Positions 1-10,752 of a stretch of 64,000 nucleotides of DNA are shown piece by piece. Every line of letters begins with the position of its first letter. The first letter of the stretch is position 1. Under the pieces are notes generated by a model. It was not told the DNA's origin. It saw only the letters and a program-made list of their open reading frames with translations, and did no database searches. Origin of the DNA: Glandiceps talaboti (Eukaryota > Hemichordata > Enteropneusta > Spengelidae); NCBI RefSeq assembly GCF_964340395.1, contig NC_135564.1, forward strand, positions 14,822,512 through 14,886,511, given 5' to 3'. Made by a program: the position numbers and the translations under genes.

Positions 1-530
1 CAGTGTATAGAATATTGACAGCAACCATGTAAATCTCATTCCATTTGTTGATAATACTGATTTATAATGTGTTGCATTACTAGGCCACCAACCAACATAT
101 AATAGAAGAGTCCATTCAATTTCAGTGAAAAAAAGTTGAAGTACATTTTTCATCCAGATATCACTACATGTACATTTACTACGGTATAAAATAGGCGAAT
201 AGATTCAGAAATGGTTGTGGAAACTCATATATCTATTGCTTTCAATACAAAATATGAAATTGACAGTCTATTTACTGAATTCATGTGTATGTATTAATGA
301 TTTAAATGTGAGATTGTTTGGTTCCAAATATGCAGAAAGTGATAAATATTCAGTTCTATAGAAAAGAGCCAAAGGAGACAAGATCTAAATCATAGCATGA
401 TATTGTAAAATTAGAGAGCTTTGTACAAAGATGGATGTGAATTCTATGTACAGGCAATCAAAATCACAAACAAAAAACTTTCATTTCCACTTATTTATAA
501 CGTCACTTCCACTTTCTTTCCTCTTTCTAG

Positions 531-578
531 AGTGCCAATTGTGCTTGTAGGTAATAAAACAGATCTACACATGGAAAG
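531..578 (+). CDS. RHEB: RHEB coding exon with the NKxD guanine-specificity box
   Basis: The exon reads VPIVLVGNKTDLHMER after a pyrimidine-rich acceptor ending in CTAG; the donor is GTATGT at 579. NKTD is the G4 box that sets guanine specificity, and DLHMER is characteristic of Rheb rather than Ras or Rap. The exon begins with the last base of a codon and ends after two bases of the Arg codon completed at 2440. An open frame extends upstream of 531, but that is intron, with no Rheb-like residues. Confidence 0.92.
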
Positions 579-617
579 GTATGTACAGTGCAAGATAATA
601 TTAATAATAAAATAATG

Positions 618-968
618 TTGGTTTTTATATAGCACTTTTCCACTCTGTACTCAAAGCGCTTTACAGTTATTACCCCTGGCACGGATCTATAGTGGCACAA
701 CAGCCCTTTATACTGCTACAACTCCCTGGGGAGCATACAATCCATTGCAGCCTCTGTAAGCTCATAGGATTAAAGTATTCATATTGCAACCTTTATCCTA
801 CCAGGTCCCCAATTATACAGCTGGGTGACTGAGGCACAATTGTGATTCAAATCTTGCCTTAGGACTTTAGCCATTCAGAAACAAATGGCAGTGACAGGGC
901 TCGAATCTGCAACCTGCAGATTCAAAGCCAGCCACTCTCACCATTTGCCCATCATGACTCCGAGATAA
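618..968. repeat. Dispersed repeat family A, copy 1
   Basis: This block in the first visible RHEB intron shares order and wording with 2595-2905: AACTCCCTGGGGA(G/A)CATAC, then TCTACCAAG/CCTACCAGG, then GGACTTTA..CCATTCTGA, then AGCCAGCCACTCT. The two copies are clearly diverged. The class is unresolved; it resembles a common invertebrate interspersed repeat that begins near 'gcactttt' and 'gcgctttacag'. There is no coding potential. Confidence 0.6.
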
Positions 969-1511
969 TATTTTGATACGCCCAACAAAGCAAGTCTCTC
1001 ACATTGTTTCACGTTTTGTTTCATAAAAAAACTATAAAGTTGTTGCAGTACATTCCAATGTGTATTAGTCATAGAACAACAGAGTGAAAGAGATCATAAA
1101 AACTGCCCTCATTGTGTAGTTTTTACTGTTATCATGCATTCCTATTTGGTTCCAATCAAAAAACTTGATATAAAGTTCATGGGACTGGATTATTTACCAT
1201 TCACCTTTGACCTTTTGACTTTTTTCCAACAAGGTGTTTCCTGTTTCTGAAGGTTTGTGGTTGTGGAAGTTGACAGTTTATTATTATCATTATTATCTAT
1301 TTATTTATTTATTACTCAATTGCTACTGCTTTGAAAAAAGAAGAAATATTTTACATTCTTCTAGTACAGCTGTGTTTGTATACATTATGACGGTATAAAC
1401 TATAATGTGGAAAGTTTAATCACACTACTTGTTAGACAGTGTCAGTGTTTTTCTCAAGTTTACTGTGCATTGTGAGGCACATCTACCAAACCTTGTAAAT
1501 TCTGAATGCCT

Positions 1512-1802
1512 TCCAGGGCTCAAACTTAACTTTTTTTCTTTGGTAGTCCTAGTGGGCTACCAAGTTCAGAAAGTGGTAGCCCACTAGGACCAGTCGTCCC
1601 ATATTCCAAAACTGAAAACAAGAGTTCCTCTGTTGGAATTATGTGTGTTAGTAAAATACTCTCATGTCCATACATTATAAATCTTCCATCTTCATCACAT
1701 AATAAGTGGTAGCCTGAATGGGCTATCAGCTGCAAATTATGGTAGTCCCATGACAAGTATTAATATTTTGTGGGCATGGGACTACTGTTCAATTCGAGCC
1801 CT
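1512..1802. mobile_element. Probable short inverted-repeat element (MITE-like)
   Basis: AGGGCTCAAACTTAA near 1516 faces TTCAATTCGAGCCCTT near 1786, giving loosely matched terminal inverted repeats. Inside, TAGTCCTAGTGGGCTACCA and its near-complement lie about 20 bases apart, and a related GTAGCC/GGGCTA pair follows. There is no reading frame of note. The limits are approximate. Confidence 0.4.
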
Positions 1803-1943
1803 TGGCCTTCTTGATAAATGAAAATGGTCATACTCCAATTGAGTCTGATCAATTGAGTTTTAATATCTGAAAATCACATTTGTGTCTATTGCTTTCACGC
1901 TGGTCATGTGAATTTCATTGTAAAAATGCATTATACTACCATT

Positions 1944-2238
1944 GAAACCAAGCTCTCAGTTTACAAAGATTGACACAAAGTAAAACTATTGTTGTTGCGT
2001 ATGGCAGATTACACACTTGTGTGTTAGCAGTGCCTCATTTATGCAGATATAATCACCCTGTAATGATATAGTGTAAACATTGAAAGTCTCAAAAATATTC
2101 ACTGCTAGATCATGGAAATGATCAGAAATGCCACCCTTCTGTGAGTTAGTATAAACCATTGGCCATTCAGTAGTTTCTTTCAACATGCAACAATACACTT
2201 AGTTTGTGTCTTTCTGAGTGAGTCGAAAGCTTGGTTTC
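1944..2238. mobile_element. Inverted-repeat element, family B, copy 1
   Basis: GAAACCAAGCT at 1944 is exactly complementary to AGCTTGGTTTC ending at 2238. The interior shares phrases with 39940-40229 and 53868-54090: GTGCCTC, then AATC(A/T)xCC, GTGTAAACAT, GATCAxGGAxxTxATCAGAAATG(C/T)CACCCT. This suggests a non-autonomous DNA transposon family with at least three copies in the window. Confidence 0.55.
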
Positions 2239-2439
2239 CACTGTTGTATATGTTGTAGTAAGGTGGGTGCTATTTTGTACCGCTTGTCGGGAATGAAATG
2301 ACGTACCAATCCTTGTATTTAATATGTATATGTGCATTATCATGATTGTGAATATGAAGTAATGCTAGGAATGACACATACCTATAGGAATTATTAGTAG
2401 GCAGTAACCATGGATATACTTTATTTTGTTTTATTTCAG

Positions 2440-2521
2440 AGTTATATCTCCAGAAATTGGTAAAAATCTAGCAGATTCATGGAAAGCAGGTTTTGTAGAA
2501 TCATCAGCCAAAGAAAATGAA
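2440..2521 (+). CDS. RHEB: RHEB coding exon with the SAK (G5) box
   Basis: The acceptor TTTCAG is followed by a base that completes Arg, then VISPEIGKNLADSWKAGF and VESSAKENE. ESSAKEN is the G5 box, with Rheb-type flanks. The donor GTAAGT begins at 2522 in phase 0, matching the next exon at 24066. The frame stays open into the intron for about 37 codons, but this reads no further Rheb sequence. Confidence 0.92.
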
Positions 2522-2594
2522 GTAAGTAATGGTGTATATTTATTGAACAGCTTTCACAATGAATGTTGTGATCACGATGCTGTACAGTTATTAG

Positions 2595-2905
2595 CCAGAG
2601 CATGGACCTATATCAGCTCAGCAGTCCTAATATAGTTTCCTCAACTCCCTGGGGAACATACCATTTATTGCTGTGGCTGTAAATGCACTGAATTAAAAGC
2701 ATTCACATAACAACCTTCTGTTCTACCAAGTCACCAAGAGCTAGGTTGACAAGGAGTGCAGTTGTGGTTCAGATGATATCCGTGGTATCCAAGGACTTTA
2801 TCCATTCTGAAATAAATCTGCAGTGGCAAGGCTTGGACCAGCTACTTGCAGATTCCAAGCCAGCCACTCTGACTATTCTGTCATGGCTCCTTGAAGTGCA
2901 ATGTA
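2595..2905. repeat. Dispersed repeat family A, copy 2
   Basis: A diverged second copy of the block at 618-968, in the same orientation, starting just after the RHEB G5 exon. Shared landmarks are CTCCCTGGGGAACATACCA, ACCAAGTCACCAAG and AAGCCAGCCACTCTGAC. Confidence 0.55.
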
Positions 2906-3034
2906 CATGTAGGAATGAATGAAAAGTGTACATATCGGTAGCTTTACTTATCATCTATTGTCATAGATGTAGGTATCATCTTTATTTATACTGGATAGTT
3001 CTTTAAGTCTATAAACGCTTGTCTCCCAAAAAGT

Positions 3035-3240
3035 TCAGTGAGGGATATCCCTCATGGGTTCAGTGTTAATGCAGGAGGAAACCGGAGTACCTGGGGAAAA
3101 CCTGCATTGTTCGGTAGAGTCAAACTAAATGACACTCTTCTTACTTACAGTTGTCAGTGTGGTAAATTTAATCAAACCCTGAAACCCCCGACCACAGTGG
3201 TAAGAGACAAGTTGATTAACCACTCAGCCACTGACAACCC
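3035..3240. repeat. Dispersed repeat family C, copy 1
   Basis: It contains GGAGGAAACCGGAGTACCTG, then a Cys-poor spacer and AACCACTCAGCCACTGACAA. The same order is found, diverged, at 52405-52618. The open frame through it (MRDIPHGFSVNAGGNRSTWG...) comes from the repeat and is not a gene. Its ending, 'ACCACTCxGCCACTGACA', is typical of a widespread invertebrate SINE-like repeat (recalled, not checked). Confidence 0.55.
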
Positions 3241-3364
3241 TGATATTGATGATTGTATCTTTGCCAACAATAATAGATATGTTAAATTGGGTGGGAACTA
3301 ATTCAGGAGCAGCTGTGAAAATAACATGTCATTGCATTCAGTACAAGTGCTTGGAGGATTTGAA

Positions 3365-3840
3365 ATATAGATGGCGCCCTCTATAGGCAAAAACATGAAT
3401 ATACATGTAGTGTAACTGACAGCCTCGCATGTGTATGTGTACAGGTTTGTCCATTTTTGTATCATTATTGAGAACTAGAAAACATGCTCCTTTTTCAGCC
3501 TTTAGTTCCTGAAAGCTTATTTCATGACTATAATTCAGCTTGGTCATGATGGAATTATTTAATGCAACTTGTAAACTATAGAAGGCTGTAATCTAGATTC
3601 TTGAAATGCTTCAGTTCATCTTGTGATGTAGAGAGCCTTACTTATCAATAAATACCCGACATTCTGACTTGTTCTCCCCACCATAAGAAATGTCGTGGCA
3701 GTGACCCATTGTGCTTTTCATCCATTGACACTGTTGTCATGATCTGTGACAGTTCCTTATTCTGCCACTGCAGTGGGTTTTCACAGTCTGATTTTTGTAT
3801 CTGTTGTATTTTCAATACCATCTCTATGATTGACACGGAT
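3365..3840. repeat. Array flank segment, copy 1 (repeated at 10375 and 15550)
   Basis: From CCCTCTATAGGCAAAAACAT onward this sequence recurs at 10375-10600 and, most fully, at 15550-16035. It lies downstream (in the minus-strand sense) of each sulfotransferase-like gene or between units, so it marks the repeating unit flank-gene-spacer. It carries only short, non-conserved open frames. Confidence 0.75.
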
Positions 3841-4105
3841 TGATGCTGTTGTGATGTTTCGTTGTTTCTGTTGTGGAACTATATGGTAAATAAACAGGAT
3901 GTAATTAACCAAGTTAACGCTCAGCACACCAAATTATAGAACACAAGAAATAAAGTGAAAAGCCAATATTTGTTAGCTCTAAAATCAAGTTGACAATAAT
4001 AATAATAATAATATGCCGTATGCAATGTAATGATCTGCCTTCTATCTGTATATTCGTATACATGTATATGGTATCATTTCAAATATTACCGTATGATAGG
4101 AGCAT

Positions 4106-4399
4106 CTAAATTTTATACCTGATTTTCCCTACTGGAAAGTATAGGAGATGTTTCTCAAAGGACAGTCTACCACTACTTTCTAACCATGAAGAAAGTTGGT
4201 CTTTACCACGAAGAATAATTTCAGTACCTGCATACACCACTCCGGTGATTAGAAGACAGCAGAGCAGTCTGTAACAGACTTTGTTAGCTGGCGTCCATAC
4301 TGTGTAGGGTGTGTACCGCTCAGCCGATATGTTTTTCCAACTGCTTGGTTGCACAAAACCCCCAATTAGTGCTCTCCAGGTTTCTACACCGACACCCAT
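4106..4399 (-). CDS. Possible small membrane ORF or first exon, unidentified
   Basis: This 97-codon frame starts in a good initiation context (A at -3, G at +4). It begins MGVGVETWRALIGGF and has one hydrophobic stretch around residues 42-60 (VCYRLLCCLLITGVVYAG). CAG|GTATAA near its end could be a donor. The N-terminus recalls an M-G-V-x-V-E-x-W-R-x-x-I-G pattern that I associate, from memory, with multicopy proteins in basal metazoan genomes, some transposon-linked. I do not recognise a function. It lies about 230 bases beyond the end of sulfotransferase-like gene 1 and is not visibly repeated in the other units. Confidence 0.3.
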   Translation of the reverse strand: MGVGVETWRALIGGFVQPSSWKNISAERYTPYTVWTPANKVCYRLLCCLLITGVVYAGTEIILRGKDQLSSWLESSGRLSFEKHLLYFPVGKIRYKI

Positions 4400-4626
4400 G
4401 CTATTATAGCCGTATTGTAATTACTGTAGACTAAACTGGGCCAATTATTTTGTCATCTAGTTCAAAAAACTTGGCAAGACCAGTGGAGCCCAAACAAAAC
4501 GCAGCTACCCTGTTGCTGGCCAGCACCTTCTCCTGATTTTCCCTACTACATAGCATTAAATTAAGGTAAAATCAATTAGTAGCTCTTTGAAGTTACTGGA
4601 TGGGCATTTCTTGTTTAGACGCATGA

Positions 4627-5448
4627 CTATTGCAAACGAAACTCGTGTAGGTGTTCATAAAACGGCAAACACTCTGTAATCGCAAGTTGTATCTCTTGGG
4701 GATAGCCAGTGACATCTATGGTATATCCATCACTAGGATTTGATGGGTGAAGGCCATCACGTGATGACACCTCCTCATGCCATATTTCTAGAGGACCAAA
4801 TCTAGATAGGTCTTCCAAGAATTTCCCTGAAATCCCTTTTTTCCAAGTGAGCATGGATTCATCGTAAGGAATACCAACAGCTTCACAATATTTCTTCATC
4901 ATTATAGCCGGATTACGCTGTAAATCATCAGCATCAATGATGACAGGTTTCAGCTCTATTTTTTCCCTTACAATGTAGTCATACAGTTTTGAGAGCGCCT
5001 CAATACCAAGGACAATATGTGACACTTTATATTGTAAGGGTGCTCCCATCTCCTGGGCTTTTAAACAACCCTTATAGAAAGAGATAACACACTTTGCTGG
5101 ATGGCGTATCAGGAATGTATGACGTGGTCCTACTGGAAGTTGATCAAGATGGTTAATAATGTTGCAAGCAGCATCTTTTATGAATACTATCTTGTCCCCA
5201 AGACAGGCACTGTCTATCTTTGCTTTCGTTTGCTGGAATGAAACTCCTGGCCATGAAGAGAGAGCAGTATATTCATTATACCTTTCCTCAAGTAGTCCAA
5301 AGTAGAAAGGTACCATAAACGGTTCATGAATAACCTCTACATTTGGCAAATTCCTTACACATCGCTCAAAAGCAGTGCTCAAGCTTCGAGCAACTGACCA
5401 GAGGATGACCTTTGCGGGTGAAGTTTGAAAGTTTGTTTCACTCGCCAT
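4627..5448 (-). CDS. Sulfotransferase-like protein, array gene 1 (273 aa)
   Basis: Predicted PAPS-dependent sulfotransferase of the P-loop superfamily, probably cytosolic: no signal peptide or membrane segment. Residues 14-27 (VILWSVARSLSTAF) fit the 5'-phosphosulfate loop; 113-124 (LIRHPAKCVISF) fit the 3'-phosphate-binding strand, with Arg115 and Ser123 as expected ligands. HEPF at 41-44 matches the family's conserved (D/H)EP. Usual family length is about 250-300 aa. The substrate is unknown. The minus-strand exon begins at 5488 after a splice acceptor (TTTCAG), so a non-coding 5' exon lies further upstream. The start is the first ATG and matches the paralogues. It is closest to array gene 4 in the middle third (KGCLKAQEMGAPLQ). 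It sits antisense inside a RHEB intron. Confidence 0.82.
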   Translation of the reverse strand: MASETNFQTSPAKVILWSVARSLSTAFERCVRNLPNVEVIHEPFMVPFYFGLLEERYNEYTALSSWPGVSFQQTKAKIDSACLGDKIVFIKDAACNIINHLDQLPVGPRHTFLIRHPAKCVISFYKGCLKAQEMGAPLQYKVSHIVLGIEALSKLYDYIVREKIELKPVIIDADDLQRNPAIMMKKYCEAVGIPYDESMLTWKKGISGKFLEDLSRFGPLEIWHEEVSSRDGLHPSNPSDGYTIDVTGYPQEIQLAITECLPFYEHLHEFRLQ

Positions 5449-7590
5449 TAGATTGTGATGAAACTTGTAGATATTGCTGTGAAATAATCTGAAAGATAAA
5501 GAAAATGTTTAAGAAGCTGTAAATCTATCTGGATTTTAGAAATATTTCCTGTCATTAAGAGGCTACATTGTAAGAAAAGATAAAAAAACTGCAATGAATA
5601 TATGAGCTATTATTAATCCTAATGGGAATTCCAGTATGTGTTTCAAAATTCTAAACTACACAGTGTAATCTTACTTTTGGAAATGCAAACCTTAACAGAT
5701 TGAAATTCAGAATTATGAGTAAATCATGCAGTAAAGACAGATGATGCTTACGACAGTGTGAGCTAATGTAGGCTGAATTTAGTAATAAGTAACCATTATT
5801 TGTTACCTACCAGTACCTGAAATAGTTAACCTTACCAAAGTTTAAATGATCAATTTCTGACAAATATCCTGCCAGTATTTTGTCTAAATAACTGGCAAGA
5901 TGCAATTTTGTTATGGGTGATAATATTACTATAATACTGTATCTCTAAGAGCAAAATGAAGCCAAATAGTTCCAGCAAGCTGACGAGGACGCAAAAGGTT
6001 TTATTTGCATGTGTGTACATGAAAATACTGCAATAGAAAAAGATCTGAAAAGATGGAAAGCTAAAATTAGTGTAGCAGTATGAATTTTAATGATATTCAG
6101 TAGAGCAAAATGAGACGAAACGAGACGAAACGAAATGAAACAGAACAAAATGAAACAAAGCATGGTATTAAATGTAGGGGATGAGCAGTGAGGAATTGAA
6201 GAGGTGTTTGTGAATACGCTCTCAGAAGTCTCACTGTCCCCCAAAACATGAGAAAATTATGTTATTAACATTTGATGTTTTACACATCCCCGTAAATATT
6301 GGCAAAATTTATCTGTGGCCAATAACTTAATCATGCGGAAATTTGATTGTTCAGTTAAGTTGGGCTTCAGAGTTTATTAATCAGAAGGGACACATGTACT
6401 GAGCCTGGCAATATTTACATAACGGTGTGAATAATATGTAATAACTGATGACATTATCATATCATACATATTCACACTATGAATAATGAGTTTGTGGTTG
6501 TTCTTGCTGAGCGTGGAGGTAGGAAGAATTCTACCTCCATGCTGGAAGCTATGGAAGACCGGTGAGGACAGTGACCTGCGAGTTGCAAAACTGCGACCTG
6601 TCACTTGCAAACTATGCCTTGTAAAACTACAACTTAATTGTTATATTTTACTTAGGATATTTTAGGAGTGTCTTCAAGCAGTTTGTTAGGTAGCATTTCC
6701 TGTGATTCTGGCCAATGGTTCTCGTTTTAAATTAACGTAAGCTCGTAATGGTGGCATGTGTACATGGGATATGACTCGCCGAGCAAAAAGCCAGATGACT
6801 GCTGTGTCTGTATTGTCCAACTCACTTCATCGGCAAATGTACTTCAGTGTAGTATGCATAGCATGGCCATTTTTTGTTTGTTTATTTTTGACCACCACAC
6901 TTGAAAGAGCAAAACATACATGTATACTGGTAAGATTAATTATTCGACAGAGTGACGGTATGTCCACCCAATGCTTTATGCTAGGTCACATTTCACAGAT
7001 CCCTTCGAGTTCACTGAGTTGTAACAAAGACAACTTTTTGAGGCTTCCTCTTGTCCTGACGAAACTGCAATGGTATATTCCAATTGGTCAACTTACCCTT
7101 GTTGACATGTACAATAAATACCCAAATATCTAGTATTACGAGAAAACGAGAAATGGAGGCTAACAGTCGCAATAAGTCATGCATTTGAAATATACAAAGC
7201 GACTATGTTCCCATGGTCCCATTTTTTGTTCACCAAGTTTTTTGCTACATACTTGAAACTTTGATAACGGTTGATCTAACCAAAGTTTTGCCTAATTACC
7301 TTGTTAATTCCAAATTCAGTCTACATGTAACATTGTTAGTGATAACATTACCTTGTGCTGTATTGCCAGGATCAAAATAACCAACATAAAAAGCTGGTAA
7401 GGTTATTTCAGCGTGTACCTAACAATGGAAGAACAAAGGACAGAGGTCGTTCAAGAAGCCAGGAGTGAATCACATGACCATACATGTTGTATCTGTTAAC
7501 CTTGACATTACTGAATTTGTTCACTCGGCCATTATGCTCATTCAGCCAAGGTTCAGTAGTGCAATAGGCATGACAAAGTGTCTGTATGTA

Positions 7591-7641
<51 letters not shown>

Positions 7642-9092
7642 CAACTTAAAGTCAAAAACTGCTGGACCGATTGCTTTGATATTTGATAGTTATGTTACTT
7701 CTGGTGTCTAGTTGGGAACCTGTTCAAATAAAAATGATTGCATCAGAGATGATGGTTTTGGGTCAAAAAATGTGGTTTTTGGTCACAAAATTTAAACTCC
7801 AAAACTAATGAGCAGATTGGCATGAAATTTGGTGGGAAGTTTCTTAAGGGTGAGTAAATTGAGATTTGTTCATGACATGATGATTCCTGGAGTAATATGC
7901 AAATTAGGGCTAAAAATGTGTCTTTTTGGTCAAAAACCTATAATTCCAAAACTACTCAGCAGATTGGGCTGAAATTTGAGAGGGGTGCATTTGTGGGTGT
8001 ATAGATGAAGAAATATTAAGCATATAATGATGTCATCAGTAATATGAAAATAAGGTGTAAAAATATGTATTTTGGTCAAACATTTATATCTCAAAAAGTA
8101 CTTGGTCAATAAGACTGAAACTTGGTGAGATGTTTCTAGAATTTTCTTCAAATTATTTTGACACAATTGGCCTTAGTAACCATGACCACGGCCTTAACAA
8201 TGACCAAATGGCAGTATATTTTGGTTAAATAACATCATCAACTAACTTCTAAGTTCCAAAACTATAACAGAAAAATTTGTCCATGAGATAATAGTAATAC
8301 ACAATCCCGTGACATTTTTGTAATTGATAGTGTCCTACCCATCAACACAAAGTGTTGCAGTAACTATCTCCCTGGTAATTATGAGATTAGGGGTGTTTTA
8401 ATTTAGATACGAGGAGAAGAATGGACAAGATGTCTTTATTTAGTCAATAAAGTGAGAATTATACAGCTGAAAGAGAGAAAAGTAGCCATGGAAGAAGGGA
8501 AGAAAGGTTTATATCACCATAAAAATCAGTCAGTCAATCTACCAATCATTCAACGAAATAATCAATCAGTCAATCAATAGATTAATCAATCAATCAATCA
8601 ATCATTTATACGCTCGCTGCCCCCTGTGGTAAAATCTACTGGAGTTTCTTGGTAACTTTACCAAGGTTGTCAAACAGAATTATGGTAGATTATATGTGAA
8701 ACTATGTCACTTTTACACCTTTCCCCATTCTGTTACCAGGGTTCCCCATCCTTAGCAAAAACACTGTATGTATGCACTGAACATTATGTGTGCCATCTTT
8801 GAGGGCACACAGCTGCTGAATGGCGTGAAATGATAATGAAATGTACTTAGAAATCAAGATGAATATATATGAAACACAACAAAGGAACTCGGAATGGTGA
8901 ATCACAAAACAAAAGGACATCGACACACTACAAAGGAACATGGCACACATAAATCACAAAACAAAATAGGCATCACACTACAAAGGAGACAGACACAGGA
9001 GTAATATGATTAAATGTTTGCAAACTTCACAACTATGACAATCATAATAGAGAAAAAATATCGTCAATTGTCTATCTATCTAGCAAGTTTAA
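5449..9092. repeat. Array spacer, copy 1 (segmental duplicate of 11575-15544)
   Basis: This 3.6-kb spacer upstream of gene 1 aligns by eye nearly end to end with 11575-15544. Differences include the (TG)n length (7592 versus 14075), a 299-bp block at 13352-13650 missing here, and a hairpin-element fragment at 12975 replacing about 80 bases seen here near 6880-6960. It holds no convincing gene; the frames at 6756, 7408, 7930 and 8702 are low-complexity or spacer-derived. The promoter and 5' exon of gene 1 should lie here but cannot be placed. Confidence 0.85.
7592..7639. repeat. (TG)n microsatellite
   Basis: About 24 TG repeats. The equivalent site in the duplicate spacer (14075-14091) has about 8, so the tract changed length after the duplication. 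The overlapping poly-Cys/Val and poly-His/Thr frames are artefacts. Confidence 0.97.
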
Positions 9093-9137
9093 TTAGTCCC
9101 CGCGGACGAAGTCCGGAACGGGGACTTATGGATTGGG

Positions 9138-9183
9138 TTCCGTCCGTCCGTCCGTGCGTCCGTCCGTCCGTGCGTCCGTCCGC
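9138..9183. repeat. (CCGT)n tract near the element's hairpin end
   Basis: Tandem CCGT/GCGT units in all three frames (SVRPSVRPS-type translations). The tract lies just inside the hairpin, as in the related copies at 12975 and 22198. Confidence 0.85.
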
Positions 9184-9350
9184 AGCCGTTTCTTGGAGAT
9201 GCCTGTACCGATTTTTTTCAAACTTGGTACAGGGGCAACATGCTATGGCATACATATGCACGTCAATTTGTTTTATGATACGATCCAATATGGCCGCCTA
9301 GCAGCCATTTTGTTTGTGAATTTTCCCTGTCTAAAGCCATAACTCAGACA

Positions 9351-10190
9351 TGCTTGAACAAATCTCATTCAGAGTTGGTATTAGGACAGTGTTCTGTGGC
9401 ATATATGTGCATATTCATTGTTGTCATGATACGATCCAATATGGCCGCCTGGCAGCCATTTTGTTTGTGAATTTTCATGTCCAAAGCCATAACTTAGACA
9501 TGCTTGAACAGATCTCATTCAAAGTTGGTATTAGGACAGTGTTCTATGACATACATGTGCATATCCATTGTTGTCATGATACGATCCAATATGGCCGCCT
9601 GGCAGCCATTTTGTTTGTGAATTTTCATGTCCAAAGCCATAACTTAGACATGCTTGAACAGATCTCATTCAAAGTTGGTATTAGGACAGTGTTCTATGAC
9701 ATACATGTGCATATCCATTTTCATTGTGATACGATCCAATATGGCTGCCTGGCAGCCATTTTGTTTGCAAATTTTCCATGTCCAAAGCCATAACTCAGAC
9801 ATGCTTGAACAGATCTCATTCAAAGTTGGTATTAGGACAGTGTTCTATGACATACATGTGCATATCCATTTTCATTGTGATACGATCCAATATGGCTGCC
9901 TGGCAGCCATTTTGTTTGCAAATTTTCCATGTCCAAAGCCATAACTCAGACATGCTTGAACAGATCTCATTCGAAGTTGGTATTAGGACAGTGTTCTATG
10001 ACATACATGTGCATATCCATTTTCGTCATGATACGATCCAATATGGCTGCCTGGCAGCCATTTTGTTTGTGAATTTTCCATGTCCAAAGCCATAACTCAG
10101 ACATGCTTGAACAGATCTCATTCAGAGTTGGTATTAGGACAGTGTTCTATGACATACATTTGCATATCCATTTTCATATTGATATGATCC
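9351..10190. repeat. About 150-bp tandem repeat array
   Basis: ATGCTTGAAC recurs at 9351, 9500, 9650, 9801, 9952 and 10103, a period of 149-151 bases. Each unit carries GTTGGTATTAGGACAGTGTT, GATACGATCCAATATGG and GGCAGCCATTTTGTTTG. Because the period is near 3 x 50, open frames pass through several units and give repetitive 96-147 aa translations. These are not genes. Confidence 0.93.
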
Positions 10191-10374
10191 CCCATACCCG
10201 ACCAATCCTTTATTGTTGTAGGCATGTTCCATGTCCGACAAGCAGACACAACATATCTAAGTCTGTTTGATTTAGGTTCACAAGTGTTGTTGCGTGATCA
10301 GAGTAGTGCTAATTCCTTAAAACCCAATCATAGCGGGGACTATGTCATTCTCAATGGCTTGTTTACTGGAATTT

Positions 10375-10600
10375 CACCCTCTATAGGCAAAAACATGAAT
10401 CATACATATAGTGTAACTGACAGCTCTAGCATGTGTATAGTACAGGTTTGTCCATTTTTGTATCATTATTGAGAACTAGAAAACATGCTCCTTTTTCAGC
10501 CTTTAGTTCCTGAAAGCTAATTGCATGACTATAATTCAGTTTGGTCATGATGGAATTATTTAATGCAACTTGCAAACTATAGATTCTTGAAATGCTTCAG
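10375..10600. repeat. Array flank segment, copy 2 (truncated)
   Basis: Matches 3371-3620 and 15550-15795, beginning CCCTCTATAGGCAAAAACAT. It stops short compared with the other two copies. The 150 bases to the end of gene 2 show nothing recognisable. Confidence 0.75.
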
Positions 10601-10752
10601 TTCATCTTGGTTTTAATTTGTTAGTGTTAATACTGCAAAGTATTCCTAGACTTGAACATAGCATTAATTGTATTGAATTTATATTTGTAAGTCCATGAAT
10701 GAAGAAAACACACTTGTACCATCATCCTGTTAGTGTATGTTTAGACTTATGA

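Larger units (their letters stand above)
9093..10361 (-). mobile_element. Helentron/HINE-like non-autonomous element with central 150-bp tandem repeats
   Basis: The sister spacer keeps the empty site (TTTAA|TTTACTGG at 15544/15545), which defines this 1269-bp insertion. It entered between A and T with no target-site duplication. Read on the minus strand it ends in a stable hairpin (AGTCCCCG..CGGGGACT arms) directly before CTAA. AGTCCCCGC near one end and GCGGGGACT near the other form subterminal inverted repeats. Inside are a (CCGT)n tract at 9138-9183 and about six 150-bp units. Hairpin end, A|T target, microsatellite and central repeats fit Helitron-related HINEs. The other end does not start with TC. 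No helicase is encoded. Confidence 0.62.

Noticed and set aside
9014-9342. SVRPSVRPS-type reading frames
   Set aside because: Translations of the (CCGT)n tract in several frames on both strands; no coding constraint.
9351-10190. Regular 150-bp repeats as a CRISPR-like array or a repetitive protein gene
   Set aside because: The whole unit repeats without unique spacers, it lies in an animal genome inside a transposon-like insertion, and the open frames follow only from the period being near a multiple of three.
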